Assembly: GCA_904501755.1 (NCBI GenBank)
Contig: CAJGBV010000011.1
Coordinates: forward strand, 3,616-67,615
From: Clostridiaceae bacterium
GTDB taxonomy: Bacteria; Bacillota; Clostridia; Oscillospirales; Acutalibacteraceae
DNA: 64,000 nt
Reading direction: 5' to 3'
Every line of letters starts with the position of its first letter. Position 1 is the first letter of the stretch. The translations under genes and the position numbers were made by a program. Positions 50,435 to 59,110 of the stretch are shown here, piece after piece. The notes below the pieces were generated by a model. The model was not told the DNA's origin. It was given only the letters and a program-made list of their open reading frames with translations, and did no database searches.

Positions 50435-51781
50435 ATGAAAAACGAGTATTTAATTTCCGTACTTGAAAATGTTAAAAAGCGTAACGCAGGAGAGCCCGAA
50501 TTTATTCAGGCTGTAACTGAAGTTCTCGCAAGTCTTGAGCCTGTTGTTGAACAGCGTCCCGACTTTATCGAGTCAGGTGTTATCGAGCGTATGGTAGAGC
50601 CTGAGCGTCAGATTGTTTTCCGCGTTCCGTGGATTGACGATAACGGCAAAACTCAGGTTAACCGTGGCTTCCGTGTGCAGTTTAACTCCGCTATCGGCCC
50701 CTACAAGGGTGGACTTCGTTTCCATCCCTCCGTTAACGCTTCCATTATTAAGTTCTTAGGCTTCGAGCAGACCTTTAAGAACAGCCTTACCAGTCTTCCT
50801 ATGGGCGGCGGCAAGGGCGGTGCCGACTTTGACCCCAGAGGAAAGAGTGACGCCGAAGTTATGCGTTTCTGCCAGAGCTTTATGACCGAGCTGTACAGAC
50901 ACATTGGCCCTGATACCGACGTTCCTGCAGGTGACATCGGTGTTGGCGCAAGAGAGGTTGGCTATCTCTTCGGTCAGTACAAGAGAATTTGCAACGAGTT
51001 TACAGGTGTTCTTACAGGTAAAGCTGTTCCCTCCGGCGGTTCTCTTATCCGTCCTGAAGCTACAGGCTTTGGTGCTGTTTACTATACCCATGAGGTTCTT
51101 AAGTCCTTCGGTGAGGACATCAAGGGCAAAACCTTTGCTGTATCAGGCTTTGGTAACGTTGCCTGGGGTACTGTTAAGAAGATTACTGAGCTTGGCGGTA
51201 AGGTAGTTACTATTTCCGGTCCTGACGGTTACATATATGATGAAGAGGGTATCACCTCTGAAGAAAAGATTAACTTTATGCTTGAAATGCGTGCATCCTG
51301 TCGCGATAAGGTTCAGGATTACGCTGACAAGTTCGGTGTTCCCTTCTATGCAGGTAAGCGTCCTTGGGAGGTTAAGGTTGACGTTGTTATGCCTTGTGCT
51401 ACTCAGAACGAGGTTGGTATTGAGGATGCTAAGAACATCGTTGCTAACGGCGTTAAGTACTATATGGAAGTTGCTAATATGCCTACCACCGAGGAAGCAT
51501 TCGAGTATCTTAAAGCAAACGGCGTAGTTATTGCTCCTTCTAAGGCTGTTAATGCCGGCGGTGTTGCTGTTTCTGGTCTTGAGATGAGCCAGAACTCAAT
51601 GAGATATAGCTGGACTGCCGAAGAAGTAGATGCAAAGTTGAAGCAGATTATGAGCAATATCTATAAGAGCTCCTATGATGCTGCAAAGGCTTATGGTCTT
51701 GAAGGCGACCTTTGCGCAGGTGCTAACATTGCAGGCTTCTTAAAGGTTGCCGAAGCAATGAAGTGGCAGGGCTGCTGCTAA
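50435..51781 (+). CDS. gdhA: Glutamate dehydrogenase
   Basis: A 448-residue hexameric GDH that aminates 2-oxoglutarate. Substrate Lys residues are in IGPYKGGLRFHPSV and LPMGGGKGGADFDP, catalytic Asp in DVPAGDIGVGAREVGYLFG, and the Rossmann motif is FAVSGFGNVAWG. Sequence style and length match the NADP-dependent, mainly biosynthetic clostridial/enterobacterial group. ATG 50435 is used (AAGG 10 nt before) rather than the GTG at 50426. Single-gene unit with perfect promoter and terminator. Codon use is strongly biased, as in highly expressed genes. Confidence 0.97.
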   Translation: MKNEYLISVLENVKKRNAGEPEFIQAVTEVLASLEPVVEQRPDFIESGVIERMVEPERQIVFRVPWIDDNGKTQVNRGFRVQFNSAIGPYKGGLRFHPSVNASIIKFLGFEQTFKNSLTSLPMGGGKGGADFDPRGKSDAEVMRFCQSFMTELYRHIGPDTDVPAGDIGVGAREVGYLFGQYKRICNEFTGVLTGKAVPSGGSLIRPEATGFGAVYYTHEVLKSFGEDIKGKTFAVSGFGNVAWGTVKKITELGGKVVTISGPDGYIYDEEGITSEEKINFMLEMRASCRDKVQDYADKFGVPFYAGKRPWEVKVDVVMPCATQNEVGIEDAKNIVANGVKYYMEVANMPTTEEAFEYLKANGVVIAPSKAVNAGGVAVSGLEMSQNSMRYSWTAEEVDAKLKQIMSNIYKSSYDAAKAYGLEGDLCAGANIAGFLKVAEAMKWQGCC

Positions 51782-51794
51782 TTTATAAAAATCA

Positions 51795-51828
51795 AAAATC
51801 GGTTCACTAAAGTGAACCGATTTTTTAT
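51795..51828 (+). terminator. Terminator of gdhA
   Basis: A perfect stem AAAATCGGTTCACT / AGTGAACCGATTTT with a 2-nt loop and a following T-run. Confidence 0.93.
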
Positions 51829-51838
51829 GTAATAAAAC

Positions 51839-51863
51839 GGGAGGATAATTTATCCTCACCTAC
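51839..51863. repeat. REP-like intergenic palindromic element (copy 2)
   Basis: GGGAGGATAA-T-TTATCCTCAC followed by CTAC, one mismatch from the copy at 45320. The second palindrome of copy 1 is absent. Confidence 0.7.
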
Positions 51864-51889
51864 AATGTAACCATAAAAAGCTATATTGG

Positions 51890-52798
51890 TTATTTTTTAG
51901 AAATTCTCGAAAGGTAAGGGAATGTCAGCGGCCATATAACGCCACCTGCAATTACTATCATAAAGTATCGCGCGGCACGGGCAACATATTCATTAACAAA
52001 TATAAGTTCAAAGGGTGTACGAAGTCCCTCTTTTACACATAATACCAAAACAAGACCGCCCAGCACCTTAATAATCTGCACCCACCAAACCGCCTCGGTA
52101 GAAAAGTTTGTTACTCTGCTGTCAACGGTATATACAACTATTAGACCCAGTATACATCCAAGAAGAGTACAGGCATTTTTTATTGCTGAGGTGAGATTTT
52201 CATTCACCTCGTGTTTTCCAAGAAGAAAGTATATCAGTGCTCCTATTACAATAGCGGTCATAAAAGCAAGGATACCGTACATCACAGCGGGTTTTTCCTT
52301 TGCTTTAATGAATAAGGGGTAACCTGCAAAAACAAGAAGCAAGGCAATAACCACAGAAACACCTACATCAAGTGGGGTATGAACCCCAAGATAAAGACGG
52401 GAAAAGGGTACCAGCACACACATAATTATGCAGATAATGCGAAGCGCTTTGTTTTTATTGGCCCTCGCTATACCACCAAACATACCAACCGAGGACTGAG
52501 TATGACCGCTTGGAAAGGAATAGCCTGTTGCCGCCTCCCTCGCCGATTCCACAATAGTGAAATTTGGGTCTTTTACCCAAGGTCTTGGTATTTTAAAGGT
52601 CATTTTAAGGGTTTGATTTATAACCGTTCCTGCAAAGCCTGTAAGAAGCAGATAATATCCCTGCCATTTATCCACGCACCAGAATATCATCATACAAATT
52701 GCCATAAATATTGTTTCCTCACCAAAAATAGTGACAAAAGAAACTATAGCATCAAAAAAAGAATTTCTTACTGCCTCTAAAAAATACAAAACTTCCAT
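51890..52798 (-). CDS. PAP2-family membrane phosphatase
   Basis: A 302-residue protein with about eight membrane helices. The three acid phosphatase motifs are present: KMTFKIPRP (KxxxxxxRP), SFPSGHTQSS (PSGH) and SRLYLGVHTPLD (SRxxxxxHxxxD). Such enzymes remove phosphate from lipid pyrophosphates, for example undecaprenyl pyrophosphate, or phosphatidic acid; about 90 extra C-terminal residues add further helices. It overlaps proC by 1 bp, so it is the last gene of the proline operon, perhaps only by position. Confidence 0.9.
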   Translation of the reverse strand: MEVLYFLEAVRNSFFDAIVSFVTIFGEETIFMAICMMIFWCVDKWQGYYLLLTGFAGTVINQTLKMTFKIPRPWVKDPNFTIVESAREAATGYSFPSGHTQSSVGMFGGIARANKNKALRIICIIMCVLVPFSRLYLGVHTPLDVGVSVVIALLLVFAGYPLFIKAKEKPAVMYGILAFMTAIVIGALIYFLLGKHEVNENLTSAIKNACTLLGCILGLIVVYTVDSRVTNFSTEAVWWVQIIKVLGGLVLVLCVKEGLRTPFELIFVNEYVARAARYFMIVIAGGVIWPLTFPYLSRISKK

Positions 52799-53589
52799 TA
52801 TTTCAGTTCCTTTGTTTTATTATAAGCGGCAATCACAGCCTCCATTGTTGCACTTCTGAATTTACCTTTTTCAAGAGCCCTGACGCCTTGAATGGTAGTT
52901 CCTCCGGGAGAGCACACCATATCTTTAAGTTCCGCGGGACTTTTACCGGTTTCTATAACAGTTTTTGCCGCACCCATAACTGTTTTTGCCGCATAAAGAA
53001 GTGCCTTATCTCTGCTAAGCCCACAGGACACAGCACCATCGGCAAGAGCCTCGATAAACAAATCAACAAAGGCAGGACCACAGCCGGAAAGAGCTGCTGC
53101 CGCATCAATTTTGCTTTCCTCTATTTCATCAACAAGACCCGCAAGGGAAAGGGCATCTACAACCTGACTGAGTTCTTCCTTTGTTACATTTTCGTTTGCT
53201 GTATAAAGAATAACTCCCTCAGAAACAGCAGCAGAAGTATTAGGCATAATTCTGATAATCTTTGTTTGATTTTCGCAAAGTCTTTGGATAGTCCATATAT
53301 CCTTTCCCGCCGCCATACTTACTATAACGGTATCGGAGTTTATATAATCCTTTATATTCTCAAAAAGAGCTTCAAAGCCTTGTGGCTTTATTCCGATAAA
53401 AAGGTATTTACTGTTTTCTGCGGCATATTCTGCCGAAACTTCAGTAACACCGCTATTTGCTACTCGCTGTATTTTTTCCTTGTTACTGTCACAGACGCAA
53501 ATTTCTTCACCCTGCACCTTTTTAAGCACGGTATCAAGAATGATTCCGCCCATATTGCCGATTCCTATAAAGCCGAATTTAAAGTTCAT
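52798..53589 (-). CDS. proC: Pyrroline-5-carboxylate reductase
   Basis: A 263-residue enzyme for the last step of proline synthesis. FGFIGIGNMGGIIL is the NAD(P) fold. RIMPNTSAAVSEGVILY and SGCGPAFVDLFIEAL, then MVCSPGGTTIQGVRALE, are the P5CR signatures. It begins directly after the proA stop and overlaps the PAP2 gene. Confidence 0.96.
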   Translation of the reverse strand: MNFKFGFIGIGNMGGIILDTVLKKVQGEEICVCDSNKEKIQRVANSGVTEVSAEYAAENSKYLFIGIKPQGFEALFENIKDYINSDTVIVSMAAGKDIWTIQRLCENQTKIIRIMPNTSAAVSEGVILYTANENVTKEELSQVVDALSLAGLVDEIEESKIDAAAALSGCGPAFVDLFIEALADGAVSCGLSRDKALLYAAKTVMGAAKTVIETGKSPAELKDMVCSPGGTTIQGVRALEKGKFRSATMEAVIAAYNKTKELK

Positions 53590-54813
53590 TTATCTGACTT
53601 CCCCATTTCCGTTTATAATATATTTGTACGTATTCATAGCTTCAAGTCCCATAGGTCCTCTGGCGTGAAGTCGCTGTGTGGAAATACCTATTTCACAGCC
53701 AAGTCCAAACTCTCCGCCGTCGGTAAAACGGGTAGAGGCATTTACATACACTGCTGCACTGTCCACGCGAGAGGTAAAGTAATCGGCATTTTCTTTATTT
53801 TCGGTAATTATTGCTTCGCTATGCTGAGTTGAGTGAACTGCAATATGCTCGGTTGCTTCCTCAACACTGTCCACTATCTTTACGGCTAAAATATAATCTA
53901 AAAATTCGGTGTCAAAAGATTTTTCATCAGCCTTTTCACCCGAAATAATATTAATTGCTCTATTACAAAGAATAAGTTTGCATTTTTCACCTATTTCTTC
54001 TTTAAGCTTAGGTAAAAAGTCCTTTGCAACAGCACTGTGCACAAGACACACCTCTGCCGCGTTGCACACTGACGGACGACTCATTTTCGCATTTTCTACG
54101 ATACTTAGTGCCTTATTTATATCAGCATATTCATCAACATAAATATGACAAATACCCGTTCCTGTTTCAATACAGGGAACAGTTGCGTTTTCTACACAAG
54201 CACTTATAAGTCCTGCACCGCCTCGTGGAATAAGAAGATTCACCTTGCCTGTTGCAGTCATCAGCTCTTCTGCCTGACTTCTGTCGGCAGAATCGGGCAT
54301 ATTAACAAGATTTTCACTGAGCCCTGCCTTTTTAAGTCCCTCTTTTAGTGCCTTAATAATAGCCATAGAGGACTCAAACGCCTCCTTACCGCCACGCAGT
54401 ACACAGACATTTCCGCTTTTAATAAGCAGCGCCGCCGCATCGCTTGTTACATTGGGACGGCTTTCATAAATAACCGCAACAACTCCAATAGGCACCGAAA
54501 CCTTTTTGAGAACAAGTCCATTATAAAGAGTACGCTCCTCCAATACTCTGCCAACAGGGTCAGGTAAATCTATAACATCCAAAATCCCCTGTGACATTGC
54601 CTCTATTCTTTTTTCGTCAAGGCGGAGTCGGTCAGCCATAACACCGTCACCGTAATTTTTTAAATCCTGACTGTTGGCCTTTAAAATTTCAGCCTTTCGT
54701 TCTATAAGGCTTTCAGCCATATATTTAAGGGCTGTATTTTTTTGCTCGTCAGTCAGAGAGGCGGCCACAGGCTTTAATTTTACAGCAACCTCTAAAATTT
54801 CTTTTACATTCAT
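53590..54813 (-). CDS. proA: Glutamate-5-semialdehyde dehydrogenase (gamma-glutamyl phosphate reductase)
   Basis: A 407-residue aldehyde-dehydrogenase-fold enzyme. VIYESRPNVTSDAAALLIKSGN and VLRGGKEA are the NADPH site, PSVCNAAEVCLVH holds the catalytic Cys, and STRFTDGGEFGLGCEIGIST is the C-terminal signature. The ATG at 54813 (GAGG before it, 1 bp after the proB stop) is used; the longer frame lies inside proB. Confidence 0.97.
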   Translation of the reverse strand: MNVKEILEVAVKLKPVAASLTDEQKNTALKYMAESLIERKAEILKANSQDLKNYGDGVMADRLRLDEKRIEAMSQGILDVIDLPDPVGRVLEERTLYNGLVLKKVSVPIGVVAVIYESRPNVTSDAAALLIKSGNVCVLRGGKEAFESSMAIIKALKEGLKKAGLSENLVNMPDSADRSQAEELMTATGKVNLLIPRGGAGLISACVENATVPCIETGTGICHIYVDEYADINKALSIVENAKMSRPSVCNAAEVCLVHSAVAKDFLPKLKEEIGEKCKLILCNRAINIISGEKADEKSFDTEFLDYILAVKIVDSVEEATEHIAVHSTQHSEAIITENKENADYFTSRVDSAAVYVNASTRFTDGGEFGLGCEIGISTQRLHARGPMGLEAMNTYKYIINGNGEVR

Positions 54814-54814
54814 T

Positions 54815-55579
54815 TTATTTTCCTCTGAAATATGTACCCACTGACTTGCCGTCGAAAATATCGTAAAGCACAGCCGCATGCGCACCGTTTGCAATAATCA
54901 TATCAATACCTGCCTGTCCACAAATCTGTGCCGCGTGTATTTTAGTAACCATTCCCCCTGTGCCAAGCTCACTGCCGCTTCCGCCTGCAAGGGCGATTAT
55001 ATTTTCATCAATGGATTTAACCTCTTTAATAAGAGTAGCCTTTTCATCAGTTTTTGGGTCGGCGGTATAAAGCCCGTCAATATCCGAAAGAAGAATAAGC
55101 AAATCTGCAGAAGCGCCCACAGCCGTCATAGCAGATAAAGTGTCATTATCTCCAACCTTTATTTCATTTGTTGCAATGGTATCGTTTTCGTTAACTACAG
55201 GCAAAACATCAAGCTCTAAAAGACGATCAAGAGTATTACGGAAGTTGTCATATCTGTCAGAATGAGAAAAGTCGTCCCCTGTCATAAGGATTTGTGCAAC
55301 TGTATGATTATACTCTGAAAAAAGCTTGTCATAAACATACATAAGCTCACACTGTCCAACCGCGGCAGCCGCCTGTTTTGTAGGTATATCCTTTGGCTTT
55401 TCCTTAAGACCCAGCTTACCTACACCCATACCTATAGCACCTGAGGAAACGAGTATAATTTCATTTCCTGCATTTTTAAGGTCGGAAATAACCTTGCAGA
55501 GATTTTCAATTCCTCTTATATTAAGATTTCCGTTTCCGTATGTAAGGGTAGAGGTTCCTACCTTTATCACTGTTCTCAT
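54815..55579 (-). CDS. proB: Glutamate 5-kinase without PUA domain
   Basis: A 254-residue amino acid kinase that starts proline synthesis. IKVGTSTLTYGNG, VSSGAIGMGVGKLGL, NENDTIATNEIKVGDNDTLSA and GTGGMVTKIHAAQICGQAG are the expected motifs. Many bacterial ProB proteins have ~110 further residues (PUA domain); this one ends at the kinase fold. First gene of proB-proA-proC-PAP2. Confidence 0.96.
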   Translation of the reverse strand: MRTVIKVGTSTLTYGNGNLNIRGIENLCKVISDLKNAGNEIILVSSGAIGMGVGKLGLKEKPKDIPTKQAAAAVGQCELMYVYDKLFSEYNHTVAQILMTGDDFSHSDRYDNFRNTLDRLLELDVLPVVNENDTIATNEIKVGDNDTLSAMTAVGASADLLILLSDIDGLYTADPKTDEKATLIKEVKSIDENIIALAGGSGSELGTGGMVTKIHAAQICGQAGIDMIIANGAHAAVLYDIFDGKSVGTYFRGK

Positions 55580-55598
55580 ATTATCACCGTCTTTGTTT

Positions 55599-55631
55599 AG
55601 AAAAGCAGTAGTTCGATACTACTGCTTTTCT
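55599..55631 (-). terminator. Hairpin between the suf genes and the proline operon
   Basis: A 14-bp perfect stem AGAAAAGCAGTAGT / ACTACTGCTTTTCT with a 5-nt loop, 3 bp after the sufB-like stop. The T-tract is short and part of the stem, so termination may be incomplete. Confidence 0.7.
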
Positions 55632-55633
55632 TA

Positions 55634-56551
55634 TTATTTCAAAAATCCGTTTACAATTTGCTCTTCTGCTTCCTTTTCAGAAAGTCCAAGTGTCATCAAC
55701 TTCATAAGCTGTTCACCTGCAATTTTGCCGATAGCCGCTTCGTGAATAAGCTGAGCATCAATATGGTTTGCGGTAACCTCGGGTATAGCGCTGACAGAGG
55801 CTTCATCCATAATAATAGCGTCACACTCTGTATGGCTCATACATTTTGCATTGCCGTTTACCTCAGATTTGAAAACCTGATAGGAATTTTCTTTAGCAAC
55901 AGAACGGGACACAAGGTGGGCAGAGCTATCCTCTCCGTCAAGATTAACAATAAAGTTTGTTTCGGCTTTTTGTCTGCCATGTGTCATTATTTTCTCTTTA
56001 ACCACAAGGCTTGCCCCCGCCTTAAGTGTGGCAGAGGTATCGCGTATGGTGGAATCAATACCCTTTATCTGCGTTGTTTCCATTTCCATACTTCCGCCCT
56101 CGTCAATTTCGATAACGGTGGTGGGATTCATGACATTTTCGCCGTTTCCATCCCCTACTCCATAATGCTTTTCAACATAGCGAAGACGGGCATTTTTTCC
56201 AATATGAAATGTATGAATACCGTCGTGGGAGGACTCTTTATCCCCTGTATTATGAATACCGCAGCCTGCAATAACCAAAACATCGCTGTCATCACCGATA
56301 TAAAAGTCATTATAAACAAGGTCCTTTAGTCCAGACTCGCTTATAACCACAGGGATATGAACGCTCTCGTTCTTTGTGCCGGGTTTTATGATAATATCAA
56401 TACCGGGTTTATCCTCTTTAGATATAATCTGAATATTCTCTGTAGAGTTTCGCCCCATTGCTGCTCCGTTTGTACGGATATTATAAGCACCGCTTGGTAT
56501 TTCGTGAAGGTCGGCAACCTCGCTGAGTAAATTTTTCTGTAATGCGTCCAT
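55634..56551 (-). CDS. SufB/SufD-family scaffold protein of a minimal SUF (SMS-type) system
   Basis: A 305-residue beta-helix protein, much shorter than SufB (~470). Core motifs are kept: GIHTFHIGKNARLRYVEKHYG, SHTECDAIIMDEAS (a Cys at the place of the SufB scaffold Cys), and LIHEAAIGKIAGEQLMKLMTLGLSEKEAEEQIVNGFL at the end. With the SufC ATPase encoded just upstream it forms a two-gene fusion-free system resembling the SmsCB pair described for many anaerobes. No sufS, sufU or second sufB/D is adjacent. It should assemble Fe-S clusters needed by IorA and similar proteins. Confidence 0.9.
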   Translation of the reverse strand: MDALQKNLLSEVADLHEIPSGAYNIRTNGAAMGRNSTENIQIISKEDKPGIDIIIKPGTKNESVHIPVVISESGLKDLVYNDFYIGDDSDVLVIAGCGIHNTGDKESSHDGIHTFHIGKNARLRYVEKHYGVGDGNGENVMNPTTVIEIDEGGSMEMETTQIKGIDSTIRDTSATLKAGASLVVKEKIMTHGRQKAETNFIVNLDGEDSSAHLVSRSVAKENSYQVFKSEVNGNAKCMSHTECDAIIMDEASVSAIPEVTANHIDAQLIHEAAIGKIAGEQLMKLMTLGLSEKEAEEQIVNGFLK

Positions 56552-56562
56552 AGGCTACCTCC

Positions 56563-57288
56563 TTAAAGCTTGTCAGTTAAAGTTTTGCAGACAGAACCGC
56601 TTGAGAAAAGAAGCTCAGGCAGAATTTCGTTTTTATTTCCTATTTTGGAAACCTTTCCATCTGCAATAACAATAATTTTATCAGCAATATTTAAAATTCT
56701 TTCCTGATGGGAAATAATCATTATAGAACCGCCGATTTTGTCCCTCATATTTTCAAAAACCTTAATAAGATTATTAAAGCTCCAAAGGTCAATACCCGCC
56801 TCAGGCTCATCAAAAATAGAAAGGCTTGTCCCTCTTGCCATAACGGTAGCTATTTCAATTCGTTTTAGCTCACCGCCGGAAAGACTTGCATTTATCTCTC
56901 TGTTTATATAGTCCTTTGCACAAAGTCCTACTTCAGACAAATATCCACAGGCTTCGCTGACAGAAATATCCTTGCCCTTAGCCATACTTATAAGGTCCTT
57001 AACGGTAATACCTTTAAAGCGTACAGGCTGCTGAAAAGCAAAGCTTATGCCCATTTGCGCACGCTGTGTAATGGACAGATTTGTAATATCCTGTCCGTTA
57101 AAGAGTATCTGTCCGCGGGTGGCTGTATAAATACCTGCAATTATTTTTGCGAGGGTAGACTTACCACCGCCGTTTGGACCGGTAAGGGCAATAAAACCTT
57201 CGTCTATTTTTAAATTGATGTCGTTGAGTATTGTTTTTTTAACACCGTCTTCTTCAACATCAAAGCCGATGTTTATAAGTTCTAACAT
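56563..57288 (-). CDS. sufC: SufC/SmsC ATPase
   Basis: A 241-residue ABC-type ATPase of Fe-S assembly. Walker A GPNGGGKSTLAK, Q-loop FAFQQPVRFKG, signature SLSGGELKRIEIA, Walker B LSIFDEPEAGID and H-loop MIISHQE are all present. FDEPEAGID (with Glu before Ala) is typical for SufC rather than transporters. The scaffold gene follows after 11 bp. It is 32 bp downstream of the Na/Pi cotransporter gene. Confidence 0.93.
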   Translation of the reverse strand: MLELINIGFDVEEDGVKKTILNDINLKIDEGFIALTGPNGGGKSTLAKIIAGIYTATRGQILFNGQDITNLSITQRAQMGISFAFQQPVRFKGITVKDLISMAKGKDISVSEACGYLSEVGLCAKDYINREINASLSGGELKRIEIATVMARGTSLSIFDEPEAGIDLWSFNNLIKVFENMRDKIGGSIMIISHQERILNIADKIIVIADGKVSKIGNKNEILPELLFSSGSVCKTLTDKL

Positions 57289-57320
57289 AAAAATCCCCGT
57301 TTAAAATAAATTTATTTGCT

Positions 57321-59081
57321 TTATGCCTCGCCTTTGAGAACATATTTATTCTCATACTCTGCAAAGCGGGAAACAAATTCTTCATTATCCCCTGTTTTAA
57401 TATCTCGCAGATATTTATGAGCATCCAGCTTTTTAGACTGAAGCTGAACAGTATAAACTGCTATATTAGAGCAATGGTCGGATACACGCTCGTAATTATT
57501 AAGCAAATCAGAAAGGATGAAGCCCAGTTCAACAGTACATTCACCCTTTTGAACACGCATTATATGACGGGACTGTATCTGTGAACGAAGTGCGTCAATA
57601 ACCTGTTCAAGAGGCTCAACAAAGCTTGCCTCTTCCATATTATCGTGAATAAACGACTTGGTAGTAATTTCAACTATTTCTACAAGTGCTTCGGTAATAA
57701 CCTTGATTTCCTCCTTAGCCTTAGGAGAAAATTCAATTTTCTTTTCATAAAGCTCCTGAGCCACCGTTGCAATGTTTTCGGCATGGTCGCCGATTCTTTC
57801 AAGGTCACCGATAGTATGCAACATTCTGCCGATAATATGACTTTCTTTGCTATTTAAATTCTTTGCCGAAAGACGCACAAGGAATGTTCCCAGCTTATCC
57901 TCATATCTGTCGGTGAGTGTTTCAAGCTCTTCTATTTCCTCATACAGCCCGTCGCTATAGTTATCAATAGAGTATATTGCCTTTTCGATTGCCTGACGGG
58001 AATACTCTGCCATTTCATTTGCAAGTGTTTTACACTGGTCAATAGCAAGACCGGGAGTAAGAAGAAGTCTTTCATCAAGAAATACTGTTTTCTCTTTATC
58101 ATCCTTCTTATCAGGAACAATCCACATAACAACCTTAACAAGAAACTTATAGGTGAGTCCCATAATAATACTGATAGAAACATTAAATACAGTGTGTATA
58201 ATAGAAACCGCAAAGGGTGTAACAACAGTAAGCAGTGCGCCTCTTATAAATGGTGACAGTACCGTCATAAGTATCATTGTTATAACAGAGCCTACAGTAT
58301 TTACATACAGATGCACTACTACCACACGCTTAGCGTTTTTATTTGTACCTATAGAAGAAAGAAGTGCAGTTACGCAGGTACCGATATTCGCTCCAAGCAC
58401 AAGAGGTATTGCCATTTCATAGTTGATAAGTCCTGTAAGTGTAAGGGTTTGAACAATACCTACGGTTGCGGCAGAGGACTGAATCACGCCTGTAAACAAG
58501 GTTGAAACAATAAGAGCAACAAAAGGATTACGCATAAAGTCTATAAAGCGTTCAAAACCGCTCATATTCTTTATAGCATCAACAGAATTTCCCATAAACT
58601 CCATACCGTACATAAGTATTGCAAATCCCAAAAGAATTGTACCGAGGTGCTTATGCTTACTCTTTTTAGCAAGCATAAATACAACAATACCAATAAATGC
58701 TGCTATGGGGGAGAGATAATCGGGGCTAAGCAGCATAATAAGGCTGAAGCCATCCCCCTCAACACCCATTAAAGAGAGTATCCATGCAGTAAAGGTGGTA
58801 CCAACATTAGAGCCGAGTATAGCGGCTATTGTCTGGGTAAAATCCATAATACCCGAGTTTACAAGACCCACAAGCATAACCGTCATTGCAGAAGAGGACT
58901 GCATAGCAATGGTTATACCCGCACCAAGTAAAAAGCCCATAAGCGGCTTTGAAGTAACCTGTTTTAAGGTTGTTTCAAGCTTACCGCCTGCCATTTTTTC
59001 AAGACTTCCCGACATAGTGTTCATTCCGAAAAGGAAAAAGGCAAGACCCGCAAGCATTAATAACACTGAACTCAAAATCAT
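57321..59081 (-). CDS. Na/Pi cotransporter family protein with PhoU-like domain
   Basis: A 586-residue protein. Two inverted membrane repeats carry the QSSSA motif (MQSSSAMTVMLVGLVNSG and GVIQSSAATVGIVQTLTLTG) and GSNVGTTFTAW / GANIGTCVTALL. The last ~200 residues are a PhoU-like helical bundle (MLHTIGDLERIGDHAENIA, NNYERVSDHCSNIAVYT). The family (NptA/YjbB-like) moves phosphate with Na+, often outward. Located in the leftward glyS-nptA-sufCB series; a link to phosphate control is not visible. Confidence 0.92.
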   Translation of the reverse strand: MILSSVLLMLAGLAFFLFGMNTMSGSLEKMAGGKLETTLKQVTSKPLMGFLLGAGITIAMQSSSAMTVMLVGLVNSGIMDFTQTIAAILGSNVGTTFTAWILSLMGVEGDGFSLIMLLSPDYLSPIAAFIGIVVFMLAKKSKHKHLGTILLGFAILMYGMEFMGNSVDAIKNMSGFERFIDFMRNPFVALIVSTLFTGVIQSSAATVGIVQTLTLTGLINYEMAIPLVLGANIGTCVTALLSSIGTNKNAKRVVVVHLYVNTVGSVITMILMTVLSPFIRGALLTVVTPFAVSIIHTVFNVSISIIMGLTYKFLVKVVMWIVPDKKDDKEKTVFLDERLLLTPGLAIDQCKTLANEMAEYSRQAIEKAIYSIDNYSDGLYEEIEELETLTDRYEDKLGTFLVRLSAKNLNSKESHIIGRMLHTIGDLERIGDHAENIATVAQELYEKKIEFSPKAKEEIKVITEALVEIVEITTKSFIHDNMEEASFVEPLEQVIDALRSQIQSRHIMRVQKGECTVELGFILSDLLNNYERVSDHCSNIAVYTVQLQSKKLDAHKYLRDIKTGDNEEFVSRFAEYENKYVLKGEA

Positions 59082-59110
59082 CTCCGTATATCTCCTTCGT
59101 TTAGCATCAA

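Noticed and set aside
52888..53832. 314-codon rightward frame opposite proC/proA
   Set aside because: Crosses two genes with firm identity; antisense artefact.
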